Shown: positions 33,901 to 46,742, counted from the first letter of the stretch. The stretch: 64,000 nt of DNA from Litsea cubeba (GCA_012931725.1 CM022948.1:94337769-94401768), one strand, 5' to 3'. A program made the numbers and translations. Notes: generated from the letters alone by a model not told the origin.

Positions 33901-34180
33901 CGCAATTAGCTTGCCTATTCCAACATTTGTTTGGAAGAGTTTTTATATTCCCATTTGAGGTATTCTTTCGCCTCTTTCTTGCCGTTATCCACTATTGAGA
34001 TTGATGAAGGTTGTTGTTATGAGATCTTTAATCTATGTAAAAACCGTTATGTGCTCTTGCTCTCTAGCTTACTTTTATGCTTGTGGATTGCTTTGGGTTG
34101 CTATTTATCATCCATTGATTTGCACAAATAGAAAGGAAAAGGTGTGCGGCTTTCCTAAGTCACAACAGAAATGCGGCTGT
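33640..34180 (+). other. Possible LTR-like segment
   Basis: The composition resembles an LTR: a purine-rich first half, then a T-rich R/U5-like half (GTATTCTTTCGCCTCTTTCT, TTGTGGATTGCTTTGGGTTG) ending near TTTGCACA. No paired LTR, primer-binding site or target duplication was found. Confidence 0.2.
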
Positions 34181-37100
34181 ACAAACATATCCTAAATTTT
34201 GGACTAAACATATAGAACATCTATACAACTCATGGCCTGGCCCGCACTTGTACATATCAAGCAATATGACTCGGTTTTGGATAGGTTTTAAAGTCATGCT
34301 AACTAGCTAGCATCCATATAGAACCCATCGGTTCTATTTTGATTTATATTCATGTGCACAAGAATGACATGGACGGATACATTTAGGCCATATTTCATAT
34401 AATTGAATTTTTTAGGACTTTTATTATTATAAGTAGTTAAAAATTTAGAATCAAAGGAAAAAATCATCAAATAACCTCCCCTTATGGAAACTAAATCAAA
34501 GAAAGATGTAAAATGAATACTCAGTCATCATCCTATTAATTCAGGTTGTAAGAAAGTTAAGTTTCATTGATGTTACCTTATATCCTCCAACTTTCACCTC
34601 TTTAGTAATCTTTTGATAAAGCTCAATTGACCATGAATTTTTATGTATCCAATTCATATGCATTCTATGGATACAAAAGTGCCCTTATCATTTTTCTCTT
34701 AGAAAGAACAAAAACTTCCTTTATATTGTTTTTGGAAAAAAGCGTCAAAGGGGATGGATGAGGATAAAAGTGGGAGGAGGATCCGATTTCACGAGAAAAC
34801 CTCCAAAAGCTTCCTTTATATTGTCTTCGGAAAAAGAATAATTCTTCTCGAACTTGCTTTTAGAATATGTAGGTAAAACGGATTTCTCCTCAAAAGGTTA
34901 GTGAAATCACACATTCCACTAGTGACACAATATCTTTATTTAAAATGTGACATTTGACCATTTTGAAGTTGTCTCTTTTATTTAAAAGGTCTCCAAATAG
35001 TTTTCTCCTAATATAGCTTTCTCCTATGGACCTCAAACACCATCGAAGAATCATTACTGAAGAGAAGTAGATCTCCACAAGTGAATTCTCCACCTAGTGT
35101 GGAACTCTTAGGACATGTTTCTTTGCTGGGATTTCAGGAATTTTTGTTTAAGGAATTCCTGAATTCCCAGACATAGTGGAATTCCTAGATGCACATTTGG
35201 ACTTGATTATCCAGGAATTCCACAAAAATACAACAGGTGTGAAATTCATGAATTTCTTAAGGTCAAAAGAGACCTTTCATGTGACTATAATCCAGAAATG
35301 CTAGTAAAGAAATATGAAATTCAGAAATCTCAAGAGACAACATGTTACATCATGTCCAGAAATTCCTAAACATTATGAATTCTTGGTAAAATTCTCACTC
35401 AAAAAACAGGACCTATATGTAACACCTGTTGTTCTAAGGGCTACAAAAATAAAGGCCTATTGTCATAGTTCTACGAAAAAAGAAAATCAATCATCAATTG
35501 GATAATATCATTGTCACAAAAAAAATTGGGTCATATTATATGTGAAACAAAAAAGAGTGCTAGAAAGATGGGGGAAATTTTGCCAATTGTTTATATACAA
35601 GGGGCTTGCAGATGTACAATTTAGTAGTGAACTGCTCCAGGTTTCAACTAAAGTCACCCATCAAATAATTGATGGTTCAAATCTTGATGGTTCAAATCTT
35701 GATGATCTGTATGACATCTGGACCATGAATCATGTTGAGAAAATCATAAAAGCAATGGCAGAATTCGAAAATAGGAGTGTGGAGCACCAAGCTGATTTCT
35801 TGTTCCGTTGGAGCCGTAGCCAAACATGATTCATGCACTTTGGAAACAGAGCTCCTCAATAACATAAAATACAGGCCACACAACTTTATAGTAGCACAAT
35901 GAAGAAATCTTAGCAGAAGGCATGCCTCACATTTTCCTTGTTATCAAAGACTCTTTATGAAGAAAGGGGGTTTTCTAAAAGACATTAGACAATCTTCCTG
36001 TAAGACATGATTAGTTTGAGCATACCAATTTTTGAAAACTAGATAATGAGCTTTTTTTTTTTTTTTTTGCATGAGGATAAAGTGGAAAGTGGAACAACAC
36101 CCCCTCCAGTAGTCAAAATCAAGTTAAGAAAGTCGCACATTGTAAATAACTCGATCCAACCCCAATGAAATGTTGTAAGCATTGGTCTAAATAGTAGCTA
36201 TCTGTTATGAATGAATTAACTTACAATGCATGCAGAAGTTTCAGCACTTTTCATAATTTAGATTTGATAATTGATTCCAATACAAAAACAGTACGCATTG
36301 CAACATACATCCACTTAGAAGTAGTTTTTTTTTCTCTTATAGACACTTAGAAGAAGATTTAATTGGAGAAAAACAAGTAAAACCAGTGCCCCCCACAGGT
36401 AGAAAAGGTGTTCAAATGATTTAGCTTCACAAAAGTATTCAATAGTCAGAATTTAACAACATATAACATCTGCATAATCCATTTACAAGATTTCCATTAA
36501 AAAAAAATCCCCCAATTTCAATCCAAACCATCAATGGGACCCAATCTTCTTTCAGATGCTTTAATCATGCCATTCAAACATAATGAAATATGAAAATATC
36601 TACATTTTCCACATTATTTATCAAATAGTTAATAAATTCTTACAAATCAACATTTTCCACATTATTTATCATATAGTTAATAAATTCTTACAAATCTTCC
36701 AGACAACTCAAATACTAGGGGGTTGTTTGTTTTTAACACATTGTATATGAAAATGATATTTATGTAAAATTTGCATAAGCTAATTTTTTTCAAAAGTAAA
36801 ATTCATACATCTGAAATACAATATCATGTTTGTTTGAAGCACCGTTTTCACAATTAAATGTTTAAAGATTCAAATTACATAAATAAAAAGTTCATATATC
36901 CCAAAACCTATGAATGTTTAAGATATAAAACTGAATTTCTTGTATTGAATGGGTCAATAAAAAATTAAAGTAATTTGGATAAAAGTTTGAGATCAACGGG
37001 AGTCACAAAATAATAACAGGTGGTGAAAGGATTTGATACCATGACGCATTATGTCTTTAGAATTGGTATTTTCCTAACTAAAGAGGTGTGCAATTGTTTC

Positions 37101-38000
37101 ACACATGTTTTTAAGTAATAAAATTCTCATTTGAAAAATGCTTCATTTACACACTATTTTGGCACTTCATCTACACATATCAATATCATGCACAGTTGAG
37201 CGGAAACAAAAATGATTACAATCCGTGCAACAAAAAATGAGTCCAAGCTGAAAATTACCCTTAAAAAAATGGATAACCCACACGTGTGGGGGCCTTCCCT
37301 GTCCTTCCAATGGGCCCATTTGTGTTGACCATCTAGAAAGTGGGCTGGCCATTTATCATGCGTCTGTATGCAGGTATATACTAACCTATACATTCATGCA
37401 TCAGCCGTGTAAGAGGGTGATATCATGTAAATGGGAACAAAGAGGACTTCTCACCTAACTCCAACCACCCCAGAAACTCTTATTAAAGATGATGACACAA
37501 AGATGCTGGTTTCTTGTGTGGTCAAACCCATCTAGTATCTATTCTAGACATTGCTCATTGCCTTCAGAGAGAGAGAAGGAAACTAGTCTCCTAGGTAATG
37601 ATAGATAGATACCCCATACGGTCTAAGTTTGTGTACATATACATATACTGTAACTCCAGAGTATTAGGGGTAAAACACAAAGGAGCTTTTTTTTACATTT
37701 GAGAGTTCCGGACATATCTTATAAAGATCAAAATTGCATCTGATCAAAAACTTTGGTTGGTGCGAGATCTTTGGTCTCTCTCTTTTTTTTTTTTTTTAAA
37801 GTCTTCTCCAGTGTCTAAATTATGGTCCTTTTTTTTTAAAAAAAAGATAAGCAATTCTTTTAATTTTCAATAAAAAATAAATTACAGAGGGAGAAGTCAT
37901 CTATGACTCTTCAATGGGGCATACCCCATAAAGAACCAAAATACAAGGGGATCACAAATTACATAAAGTCCAAACTCCTATCAGTTAAAAACACTAGCCC
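34181..38000. other. Intergenic with local duplications and one foldback-like segment
   Basis: No gene seen. At 35108-35320 the left sequence (TTTCTTTGCTGGGATTTCAG) is mirrored imperfectly on the right (CTAGTAAAGAAATATG), suggesting an old foldback element rich in GGAATTCC words. A sequence similar to a PIF/Harbinger left end (GGGGGTTGTTTGTTTTTAAC) begins at 36719 without a visible partner. A tandem duplication lies at 36602-36697. Confidence 0.3.
36602..36697. repeat. Two-copy 48-bp tandem repeat
   Basis: ACATTTTCCACATTATTTAT at 36602 recurs at 36650, and the units differ at a single base or so (CAAATAG versus CATATAG). Confidence 0.9.
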
Positions 38001-38553
38001 ACATCCTAGGCACAGGAAAAACTAAAGTGTAGAAATAGTCTATAAATCCAACGCCATCAGATGGGCATGAACCACACTGTATTGCTTTAGTTTCCGACTT
38101 TCGATGACAACATGAGTAGAATACCCAGCCAAGTAAACCATATTGAATTTTCTAAGTTTCAACTCCACCTTCCTAACTTCATATCTTTTTGTCCAAGGAG
38201 ATAACGAAGCATTGCTATACTCTTTACGAAAGAGCCCCACCAAGTTCAAGATGAATGGTACGGATATGAAATGGAATCCCATCCACCATAAAGCAAAAAA
38301 CTAACTGAATACACTTCAAGGTCTCTCTCCAAAATAGTCATTTACGGTCTTTGATCAAACCATAATACTCCAATCAATGTTGGAAGAGAGTGGTAGAATG
38401 AAAACTGCCACCCCTCACAAATATCTCTACCAACAAGATTTCAATATGAGCCCAAGATGGGTAGGTTCCATGAAGCAGCAAAAGGGGGAGGAATGTCAAC
38501 ATAAGAAAAAAAAAAAAAAAAGTAACAATCCTGCTATATATCTGGTGAAGTAT

Positions 38554-40305
38554 CTAATATAAAATCTGACTAGGCCTCTTACAAATTTGTGACAGAATAC
38601 GAGCATTGCGCTCCCTCCATATGTGCCAAGAAAAAGCTGGGAAAACCAACTTAGCTAAAATCTCTAGCCTTTTATTTGAAGGTAAACGAGTAGTAATATA
38701 TGTAATCATCTCCAGTGGAGAAGAGCAAAGCACCGGCTGCAAAGAGAATTTTCAAAGAACCAGTTTTGCATAAGGGCATTGTAATACCAAATGTTTTGTT
38801 GTATCCCAAGTACAATCACACAACACACAGCATGTGTCACAATCCACATCCCTTTTTAGAAGGAAATCATTTGTTTTAAGACGCCCCCCTAAATATCTTC
38901 CAAGCACATAGTGTGAAAGCTTTGGAATACGACCCTTGAACCAAATTAACACCACTCAGTCTAAGAGACCAATTTTATGGGCTACCAAAATGGATTACTA
39001 TTAGTTCTTAATTTAACAATCAACGCACAGCGGAAATAACCAATCAGACGAACTAACAATTAAATCTACCAAGCAATTACCATAAGAATGGAGACACAAA
39101 ATATAGCGTGAAAACCCATCCAGGGAGAAAAACCACGAACCAAAAATCAAGAGTTCACAATAGATACAAGATGTACTCACTAGCTCCTTTACCTGGATTT
39201 GTACCTCGACCTAAGGACTGTAATTATTCTTGCAAAGAATCCACTAACACGACATCCACCGTGCCCCGTTCTCCTTACTTGATCTCCCCGCACCTTACCA
39301 GTCAAAATAAACTATCTTCTCCTTCGAAAAGCAGAAGCAACGGTGACCTTCTAGAGCAGCCTTCAGAACAATCTCTTAATAGCTTTAGAGAATAAACTCT
39401 CTCTAATGATCTTTCTGACTTAAATTAATGAGAGTGGTGTATCTAATCTTCAATATGCACACACCCTATAGGGTTGAGAGTAACACCATATTTATAGCAT
39501 CAATTTTGTGCCTAATACTTAGAGCACAAGTAGGACTCAAACTGAGAAAACAGAGTCTCAAAGGGAAATAAATTCGTGCAAAATAGGAGACTTTCCCGTT
39601 TTCTGCGCACCTAGCTCGAGCGAATGAGGTTCTGTCTCGCTATCGCTCGAGCGAAGATGTGGGCGCTCAAGCGGACTCCTTGCTGGATGGAAGATACGGA
39701 AAATCAGCACTCTTTTCTTCCAACTTTCTTCTTCTAATGCTTTCAGACTTTTCTTCTTAGAGTCCTTCCCTCTTCTATCTTTGGAGTCATTTTCTAAATA
39801 AAAGATACAACTCAAAGACCCCATAAGTTTTGTCCAACATGAATTAGCCAATTACAAAAAATACCTAACACAGTCTAGTTGCACATAGGCCTGAAAATTA
39901 GAAATAATTGAATATGTAGATTTTAACGAATAACATCCATTTTCCTCAAGGGTCCACACGACCTCGTCTTCAAACAATTGCTCTGGTTTAATTTCTGTAG
40001 TAATTTGATTCCAAGCTGTAATAAAAAATCCCCAGAATATCTAGACCCATGCCAAGTTCATGAATTCCTCACTCACTAATTTGGTCTCTTAGACGTCTAT
40101 CCCTTAACCGAGAAATAGACCAAAAGCAAGTATTGACTCCATTTCCAGTCAAATGGCGAACATAGGGTAAAACCATACGTCTCGTCGAAAGGATATTCTT
40201 CCACCCCCACGAAACACCTTGAATCTTAGCATCCCAAATAGTAGTCTTTTTTTTTAAATAATTAACTCTGACCCATAGATTCCAACAAGTATGTTTATTT
40301 ACCAC
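38554..40305 (-). pseudogene. LINE (L1-type) ORF2 C-terminal relic, split by a solo LTR
   Basis: Read on the minus strand, the 5' part (40305-40069) gives IWDAKIQGVSWGWKNIL then GNGVNTCFW, the segment after the reverse transcriptase in plant L1-type LINEs. After a frameshift, 40000-39876 gives EDEVVWTLEENGCYSLKSTY. The frame then meets the solo LTR (38962-39870). Beyond it the same frame resumes with VVLIWFKGRIPKLSHY and the zinc-binding residues CDTCCVLC...TTKHLVLQCPYAK (zf-RVT type). It ends with FSWHIWRERNARI at about 38620. Removing the LTR and one target copy restores continuity apart from a TGA at the junction. Dead copy: frameshifts and stops, no endonuclease domain. Confidence 0.85.
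38962..39870 (-). mobile_element. Solo LTR, copia-like, 909 bp, inserted in a LINE
   Basis: The insert is bounded by CAGTC at 38957-38961 and 39871-39875, a 5-bp target duplication. In minus orientation it starts TGTTAGGTATTTTTTG. The left boundary reads GGTCTCTTA rather than ending in CA, so that end may be mutated or off by a few bases. Inside, on the minus strand, is a TATA box (GCTATAAATATGG, around 39485-39500). It also contains a pair of palindromic GCTCGAGCGA-type motifs at about 39613 and 39645. There is no internal retrotransposon domain, so it is a solo LTR left by recombination. The flanking LINE frame independently confirms both ends. Confidence 0.78.
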
Positions 40306-40309
40306 AACA

Positions 40310-41001
40310 TTCTAAATTATATATGGTCCTTATAGGATATCCAATGTCATTTTTGGTGGCCCTTAAATCCTTATACGTTCTTAGAACAATTTTCATGATG
40401 TAAACCTCACGTTAAGATACTCCATGTCTAATTGATTGAATCATTGAAGTCTTCATTCTTGTAGAGCTAGTGATATCCTAAGATAAGTCTTCATTCTTGT
40501 AGAGCTAGTGATATCCTAGGATTCGGGGTTCTAATAAGAGCCTACCAATGGTAGCCTCTGAAGCCACAATCTTCAGTACTCAAGGGTCAATGTTTCAGCC
40601 CGGTCTCTTGCACAAGAAACATGCCATTGTCAGTATGCATTTTATTAACTTATTGAGTAATTTGGTTACACAGACTTGCATTCTGGGATCTCTATCATAA
40701 TTGGAATGTACTTTGTCATTGCATCCGAACAGAACATTTGAAAATTACCAAGGAGACAAAGTCACATTTGAAACGAAGAGATAGAAGAAACACGGTGGGC
40801 AGGAGATAAAATGGAGAGACATTTATTAGGAGTGTAAAATCTCCTAATAGCCACCGATGTATTGAAATCTGAACGACACAATTGCACGTTCTCCTCTTTC
40901 GTGTGATGTGGCAAAATTTTACGTTATTATGAGGTGCCCTCACCTTAGAAATTGAATAGAACATGTGCATAAAATATTTAAAAATTACATTTGTTTTATA
41001 T
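40310..41001. other. Intergenic with a 38-bp tandem duplication
   Basis: AGTCTTCATTCTTGTAGAGC at 40448 recurs at 40486 with the following TAGTGATATCCTA, a 38-bp unit. Nothing else recognised. Confidence 0.6.
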
Positions 41002-41009
41002 ATTATGGA

Positions 41010-41432
41010 AAGGAATGTGAATGGGTCCCTGATTCTCCAATAATTCAGATATTTTGATCTATTAAAAACTGCATTTTGGGTCCTTATTTAGGCCTTAATA
41101 AGTAAACGGGTTCCGGTTCGAGTCCTTCTTTTGAACTCTTAACATAAATGGGTCTAGTTCTACCTTGTTCCAACCCTGTGGACCTGGAACCTGACACATT
41201 ACTTCAGCTTTTGAGAATCCCTCCTTAAAATATATATTTTTTTCCATATCATTCACTACCTAGGCCCATACCTGAACACGCCCCATATACGGAATCGGTT
41301 CCGATTCCATCTTCTCATTAATGGTCTCAGTTCCGAAACCAAAAAACCGGTTACAGTTCCATCTTCTCATTAACAGGTTCAAGTCCGGGTCTAGCATCGG
41401 CTTGGATAAGAACTAACCCATTTACATCCCTA
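41010..41432. mobile_element. hAT-type non-autonomous element, 423 bp
   Basis: The left end AAGGAATGTGAATGGGTC and the right end, reversed, TAGGGATGTAAATGGGT, agree at most positions. Flanks ATTATGGA (41002-41009) and ATTATGAC (41433-41440) match at six of eight bases. The interior (GTAAACGGGTTCCGGTTCGA, TTGTTCCAACCCTGTGGACC) matches 48218-48781 and 25500-25672, defining one family in this window. Confidence 0.65.
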
Positions 41433-41440
41433 ATTATGAC

Positions 41441-44400
41441 CCACTTTTGTAGAGATATAATGCGGTACAAGCCTGATTAGATCGACTTAGAAAATATCTA
41501 TACCCATTTTAATTGGAATTATAAGATATGTGCAAAAATTAAGTTTGGAATTAAATAAATAAGGCTAGATTTTGAATAGATATTAGGTCTAAGTATGAGG
41601 TTCGTCGCATATACCTATAGGAAAATTACCAAAAAGCGCTAAAGAAAGTTTTCATTGTTTAATTTTTGGGGATGTAGTGGTCATAAGAAAATATTTTTCA
41701 TATTTTTTTGTTTTAATTGAAGAGTGTAAAAAAAATTCATAAAAAGATAATTGTGTTTCTATTTGGGAGTGACTTTTCAATCCATGAAATTTTGGGCTTA
41801 AGGATTTTTTAAAGTTTTAATCAAAATGGACTACCTACATTTACACGTCAAAGAGTGTAAGCATTAGCAGCTATAATGCATAATGAAGCCAATTTATATT
41901 GAAGTAAAATCCTCTGAGCGTGTTTGGATGTATGGTGAATTGAAGTAAAGTGAGGTGAAGCATCAAATCAGGAGAAAATAAAATATAGAGGGGCTCATGT
42001 GATGGCTCATGTGATGGTCTTTTATTTTTAGTTGTTTGATAAATAATCTTTTTGACTTTTAATGTAAAAAGAGAATAGTTTTTTGTCATTTAGTTATGAA
42101 ATGATATTGCTTTTTTACTTTATTTTTGAAAGTGAGGAAGTTCTGAATGAGTGTACTTTTGCTATGGCCCTTGTCTTTTCTTGTTTAGATAATGGAGGCT
42201 CTATTTTACTTTAACTTTATTCATATAAAGGAATAACACCTGCTCCCACGGTGGTTTTCATGGCTGAGCCAACTCAAGAGAAAAAAAATAAAAATTTAAT
42301 TTAAATAAATTGACATATATTTAAATTATTCAGATTTTCAATATACTTGACCTTAAATACAAGGTGCATGAGAAGAGGAAAAGAACAACTTGCTTTTTTG
42401 CTCATGGAAAATTCTGTCACGTTTATCATATTTTACTTCTGTCCCTCTAGCACTACTCTTTATCATTATACTATGATTGTCAGAGGATATCTTCTTTGAA
42501 AATGGGTCCATCCCGACACACACATTCTTTACGAGAATTTGCTACGCATCTCATCATTAACGTCCAACGTTTTCTACCAGGAAAAAAAAAAATCCAACGT
42601 TATGCCCCAATTTTTTGAAAGGCCTCGGGAGTGTCAGACCGGCCGTGTCGTGCAAAAGCCCACGGTTGGTGCCACGGCCGTGCCAGCACAGCTCAATCGT
42701 GTTTTGTCGGCATAAACATGGTGCAAAAGCCGACGGTCGGTGCCACGGGCCGTGCTGGCACAGTTCAATCGTGTTTTGTCGGCTCGGACATGGTTGGCTA
42801 TAGGGTCGGACCAATACGGGTCATGTCTGTCGTGCCTATTGTGTCATGAGTTTTGTTTTTTTATTTTTTGAGTTGAAAAAATCAAGGTTTAATACAAAAA
42901 GAATTTTAAAAATACACACAAAGAAGAATATGACACGTAAATTTAACTAGTTTTATCAAATTCTACCTACTCCATTGAGAAGAGAATCACTTAGATTTTT
43001 TGTATTTGAAGATTTTTCAATAAAATTACCCTCGAAACCTTTACAATTTTCTTGAATAATAAAAGACTATGTATTTTATATTTACACTAAAAACATCAAA
43101 TATTCCGTGCCGTGCCTCTGGCAGGCCGTATCCAATAGTATCAACAGTGCCTGGCATGGCAGCCCAGCATATGAGCCATTGACTATCGTGCTGGGCCGTG
43201 TCGTGCTGTGCTGGCCCGTCCCATTTAACATCTTTAAAAGGCCTTGTGGCATTAGGGCCCACATGTCAAGATGACAACCTTGTCAACCCATGGAGATGGA
43301 GCCCACGCTCTATGAAATAAAAATAGGAGGGAAAAAAAAAAAACCCTTTCGCGACAAACATTTCCCATTCTTATAAAATAATTGAGAAACCTCTAGAGAG
43401 AGATAGGGAAAGTCTAATAGGCTGAAACAGAGGAAACCTTCCAGGATTCAAATTTTAGTGTGGGTGGTGTGACCCATTTGCTGCCTTTCTCCTGCTGCCC
43501 TCCGTTCACTCTATTGTTGCTAATACTAATGCTTTTTATTTATAGGCCGGCTAGAGATGGTTGAACTTGCTAAAATACACATGTGGTATACTATCTCTAT
43601 CCCACACTTGCTTGGCACGGCTCCTCTTGTCCCGTCTCTCAACAACTTTTCTTTTTGTCTAAGCTATAAAGGCAAAAGGATTCTCCACCATAATAAAGGG
43701 AAGCCAATGGCCTAACCTCCATTCATTTAAACCAACACTAATCTTCTTATAAATCTCATTTGATTACTGTTAAATTAATGATGACATGAATAACTTGACC
43801 CAAATAAAAAACTTGCCACAATTGTCTTTTCAGAATCATTTCTCTGCCAAAGAGGATGTATCTTCATCAACCTTTCTTCACATGATCCCTCTTCAATCTC
43901 AGCCGTCCAAAAAAAAAAAGTGTCAAGTTTGGGAGCAAAAATGGATGCTTAGGATCATCCAGTCAATATGATATTTTGGGTGGTTCCCCACCCAACCCAA
44001 AGTAAGGCACACAATTTGGACGGTCTAGATTGAGCACATGTTTGTCCTACGAATGAGCATGGTCCTGCGTCCACAAGGCCCTTAATTTAAAGCATTAAAT
44101 TACAATATCTAATCTTGATTAACAATAATCTTTCACTTTTAATATGATTTAAATCTTCCCATGCATGTTAGAAGAAGAGTAAAAGCAATTGAGGAAAGAA
44201 GACAGCCCTGGTCCCCAAAAGCAACAGTTGTAGTACATCCACATGCATGTGAAGTTACATAAACTGTCCCTCTTCACGTGCTTTGGAAGATAAATGCCCT
44301 TTTCTCCACCCTTGACGCTACCCACTCTTACGACTTACATATATATTTGCTTTCGAATTTTCAAAAGAAGAATAGTATGGTAGCTCGCAGGACCACCTTG

Positions 44401-45854
44401 ATTGAAAATCTACCCAAATCCCCACATCCACAAATCCAAATTCCAACGCCTATTTTTGTGATTTGACTTCTAGAACCGAAATCATTCAGTGGACTGCCAC
44501 GGGTCACTCATGTTCCTCTCCAATTCTACATAGTTCAGAAAAACCAATGGACTCAACCCGATTTGACTGAGTCGACTCGGCTTGAAAATCACATTGATCA
44601 AACCACTCCCAAACTTTTTTTTTTTTTTTTTTTTGTAGTAGCAGTAGTAGTTGTTGTTAAAAACCTGAATCGATTTACCCTGGCTCGGGCTGTAGAGCAA
44701 GGAGTTGAACTTACACTGACCGAGTCTACCAAAACTCAGCTGGGTTACTCGAGTCGTTGCTGGACTTGATTTTTAGAGCTGCTTCTCTCTCTGTCTTTTT
44801 TTTTTTTTCTTTCCATAGTTCCCGGCTAAAACAATGATTGTATGGTGAGGATTGTGTGATTGACCTGACTAATTTATTGTGGCCCATCCAGATGTGGACT
44901 TGTGATCATCAGCAGACAAAATTATGAGGATATGAGAATCGGTAAGGTTGCCTGTTTGTGATTTTAATAACCTTGGTATGTCCGTATGTGGTTAGTTGGG
45001 AATAATAGGCGAACCTGCACGGCACCATCAAAGCGTTACGGCACACGTCGAGCATTCGAGTTCTACACAACCCAGAAACGGTCCGAGTCTGACTCAAATT
45101 AATCTCGATCATTGATGAGAGAACGGCATTGTGGACCCAGAAACAGGCCGACTCAAATCATGGGCCCAGTCTCAGATAGAGGATAACTTGGCTTCATGAT
45201 TTTCTTAAAACATGGTTTTGGATGTTGTTGGGCCCAAAGCCAAAATCATTATGCATTTAATTTGGTATTCCAGTGATATGGCAGTTTGTTAGGCTCTTTT
45301 TTTTTTGCTAAAAGAAAAGGCGAAAAGAAAAAAAAAGAAAGAATTGAGAATATAATAGAAAACAAATATGCCATTTTTTCTATACCACCACAAAAATTAA
45401 TCATTTAGTAATATCATTTTATGGCTGACAATTAACATAAGAGCATGTTCGATAATAAGAGATGAACATGAGGAATCCAAAGATTTGAGAATTTGTCACG
45501 GCCAAAGACTTGCGGATTCCTCGTTAATGGTTTGTAGAGCTGAGGATTTCATGTGATATTATTATGTTTGACCGAGAAAAGTTTATATCATGCATAAATT
45601 TGCAAAAATGGAGATTTCCAACTCTCATTGGACGGGGTCGGATCTTAAGCCCGACCCGATACCATTAAAGATTTACAATTGCCAAATGTAGATTTTTTAA
45701 ATCCTCAGGAAAAAAAAATAGTGAAGAAATATAAAACATGGGTTTTCCAAGTGCTTGAAAAAAAAATTAGTGAAGAATATACTAGAGAATTTGGTTACCA
45801 AATTTCACCTTAAGTCTCAAAATCGTTTATTAGGCTGCTCTCAGACCCCCATGA
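41441..45854. other. Intergenic with repeat debris
   Basis: No gene seen. A sequence near 41925-41965 (TGTTTGGATGTATGGTGAAT then TGAAGTAAAGTGAGGTG) resembles the interior and end of the Harbinger-type element at 48920-49857. The block 42610-43260 is rich in GGCCGTG and GTGCTGGC words, with a 71-bp tandem duplication listed separately. T-runs lie near 44617-44634 and 44799-44810. Confidence 0.35.
42650..42790. repeat. Two-copy 71-bp tandem repeat, GC-rich
   Basis: GTGCAAAAGCC at 42650 and 42721 opens two units containing ACGGTTGGTGCCACGG / ACGGTCGGTGCCACGG and both ending TCAATCGTGTTTTGTCGGC. It is more GC-rich than its surroundings. Confidence 0.85.
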
Positions 45855-45862
45855 CTTGAGGT

Positions 45863-46636
45863 CAGTGGCGGATGCATGCATATGAATGGGTAGGCTCAAG
45901 CCCAACCATTATTTTTTTTTAATTACCATATGCTAATATATATGTGACCAAGCCCACCAAAAAAATATATATATACAAAGCCCACCCAAAATCCAAATGT
46001 TAGAGCCATGTGACTCATTTGCTATGTTTGACAAGATCAAGTTGATTCGTCTTGCTGAAGTTTATCCAAAAGACTTCAACTCATTTCAGCTTACTATCCT
46101 TCATGATCAACTTGACACTTATATCGCCGACATGCGTTCTAGTGATGAATTTGGAAGCGTAGATGGGATTGGTGATCTTCCAAGAGCAATGGTGAAGACA
46201 AGAAGAAATAAAGTATATCCACTGGTTTACTTGCTTCTGACTTTGGCATTAGTATTATCAGTCGCCACTGCATCTGTTGAGAGAGCATTTTCATCCATGA
46301 ATATAATAAATACTCGGTTACGCAATCGAATGGGTGATGAATGGTTGAGTGATATCTTAGTTACATACATAGAGAGAGAAATTTTTGAAAAGATCGACAA
46401 TGATAATATTATAAAAGGTTTTCAGGATATGAAAACTCGAAGATGTCAATTGTGATAGTTTGAATAAAATCTCAAGTTTGAATTTTTGTAAATTTTTATT
46501 GATTTTTTCAATTATATTATGTTGGATATGTTGGATATAATCAAGCCAACAGTTGGATTCCAAAATTTTAAGCACGATAATCTCAAGAGCCCCCCCTCCA
46601 AAAAAAAAATATATATATTTTCTGGATTCGCCACTG
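45863..46636 (+). mobile_element. hAT transposon deletion derivative, 774 bp, perfect 8-bp target duplication
   Basis: The terminal repeats are CAGTGGCGGATGCA on the left and, reverse-complemented, CAGTGGCGAATCCA on the right (12 of 14 match). The element is flanked by identical CTTGAGGT at 45855-45862 and 46637-46644, the 8-bp duplication diagnostic of hAT elements. Between a short 5' end and an AT-rich 3' end lies an open frame (45997-46455) for the transposase C-terminus. Everything upstream of the dimerisation region (BED/zinc finger and catalytic DDE parts) is absent, so it is an internally deleted, non-autonomous copy. The intact duplication suggests recent insertion. Confidence 0.93.
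45997..46455 (+). CDS. hAT transposase C-terminal dimerisation domain, truncated
   Basis: A 152-residue frame inside the hAT element. It opens with SFAMFDKIKLIRLAEVYPKD, typical of the segment before the dimerisation domain in plant TTF-type zinc finger/hAT transposases. It then has the hallmark core YPLVYLLLTLALVLSVATAS, VERAFSSMNIINTRLRNRMG and DEWLSDILVTYIEREIF, and ends with MKTRRCQL before TGA, at the normal C-terminus. Full-length relatives are several hundred residues longer and carry the DDE catalytic residues, absent here. It cannot catalyse transposition. If translated it could dimerise with full-length transposase. The ATG used is the first methionine; the frame is also open upstream to about 45964, so the start is arbitrary. 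Confidence 0.85.
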   Translation: MLEPCDSFAMFDKIKLIRLAEVYPKDFNSFQLTILHDQLDTYIADMRSSDEFGSVDGIGDLPRAMVKTRRNKVYPLVYLLLTLALVLSVATASVERAFSSMNIINTRLRNRMGDEWLSDILVTYIEREIFEKIDNDNIIKGFQDMKTRRCQL

Positions 46637-46742
46637 CTTGAGGTCCTGGGCATAAGTTGAAGAACAAACAGTGCACATGGTTCTATGGAACGCCGTCGCC
46701 TTACACAAGAGCGTTGTATTTTAACATAGTTTAGGTCTATTA

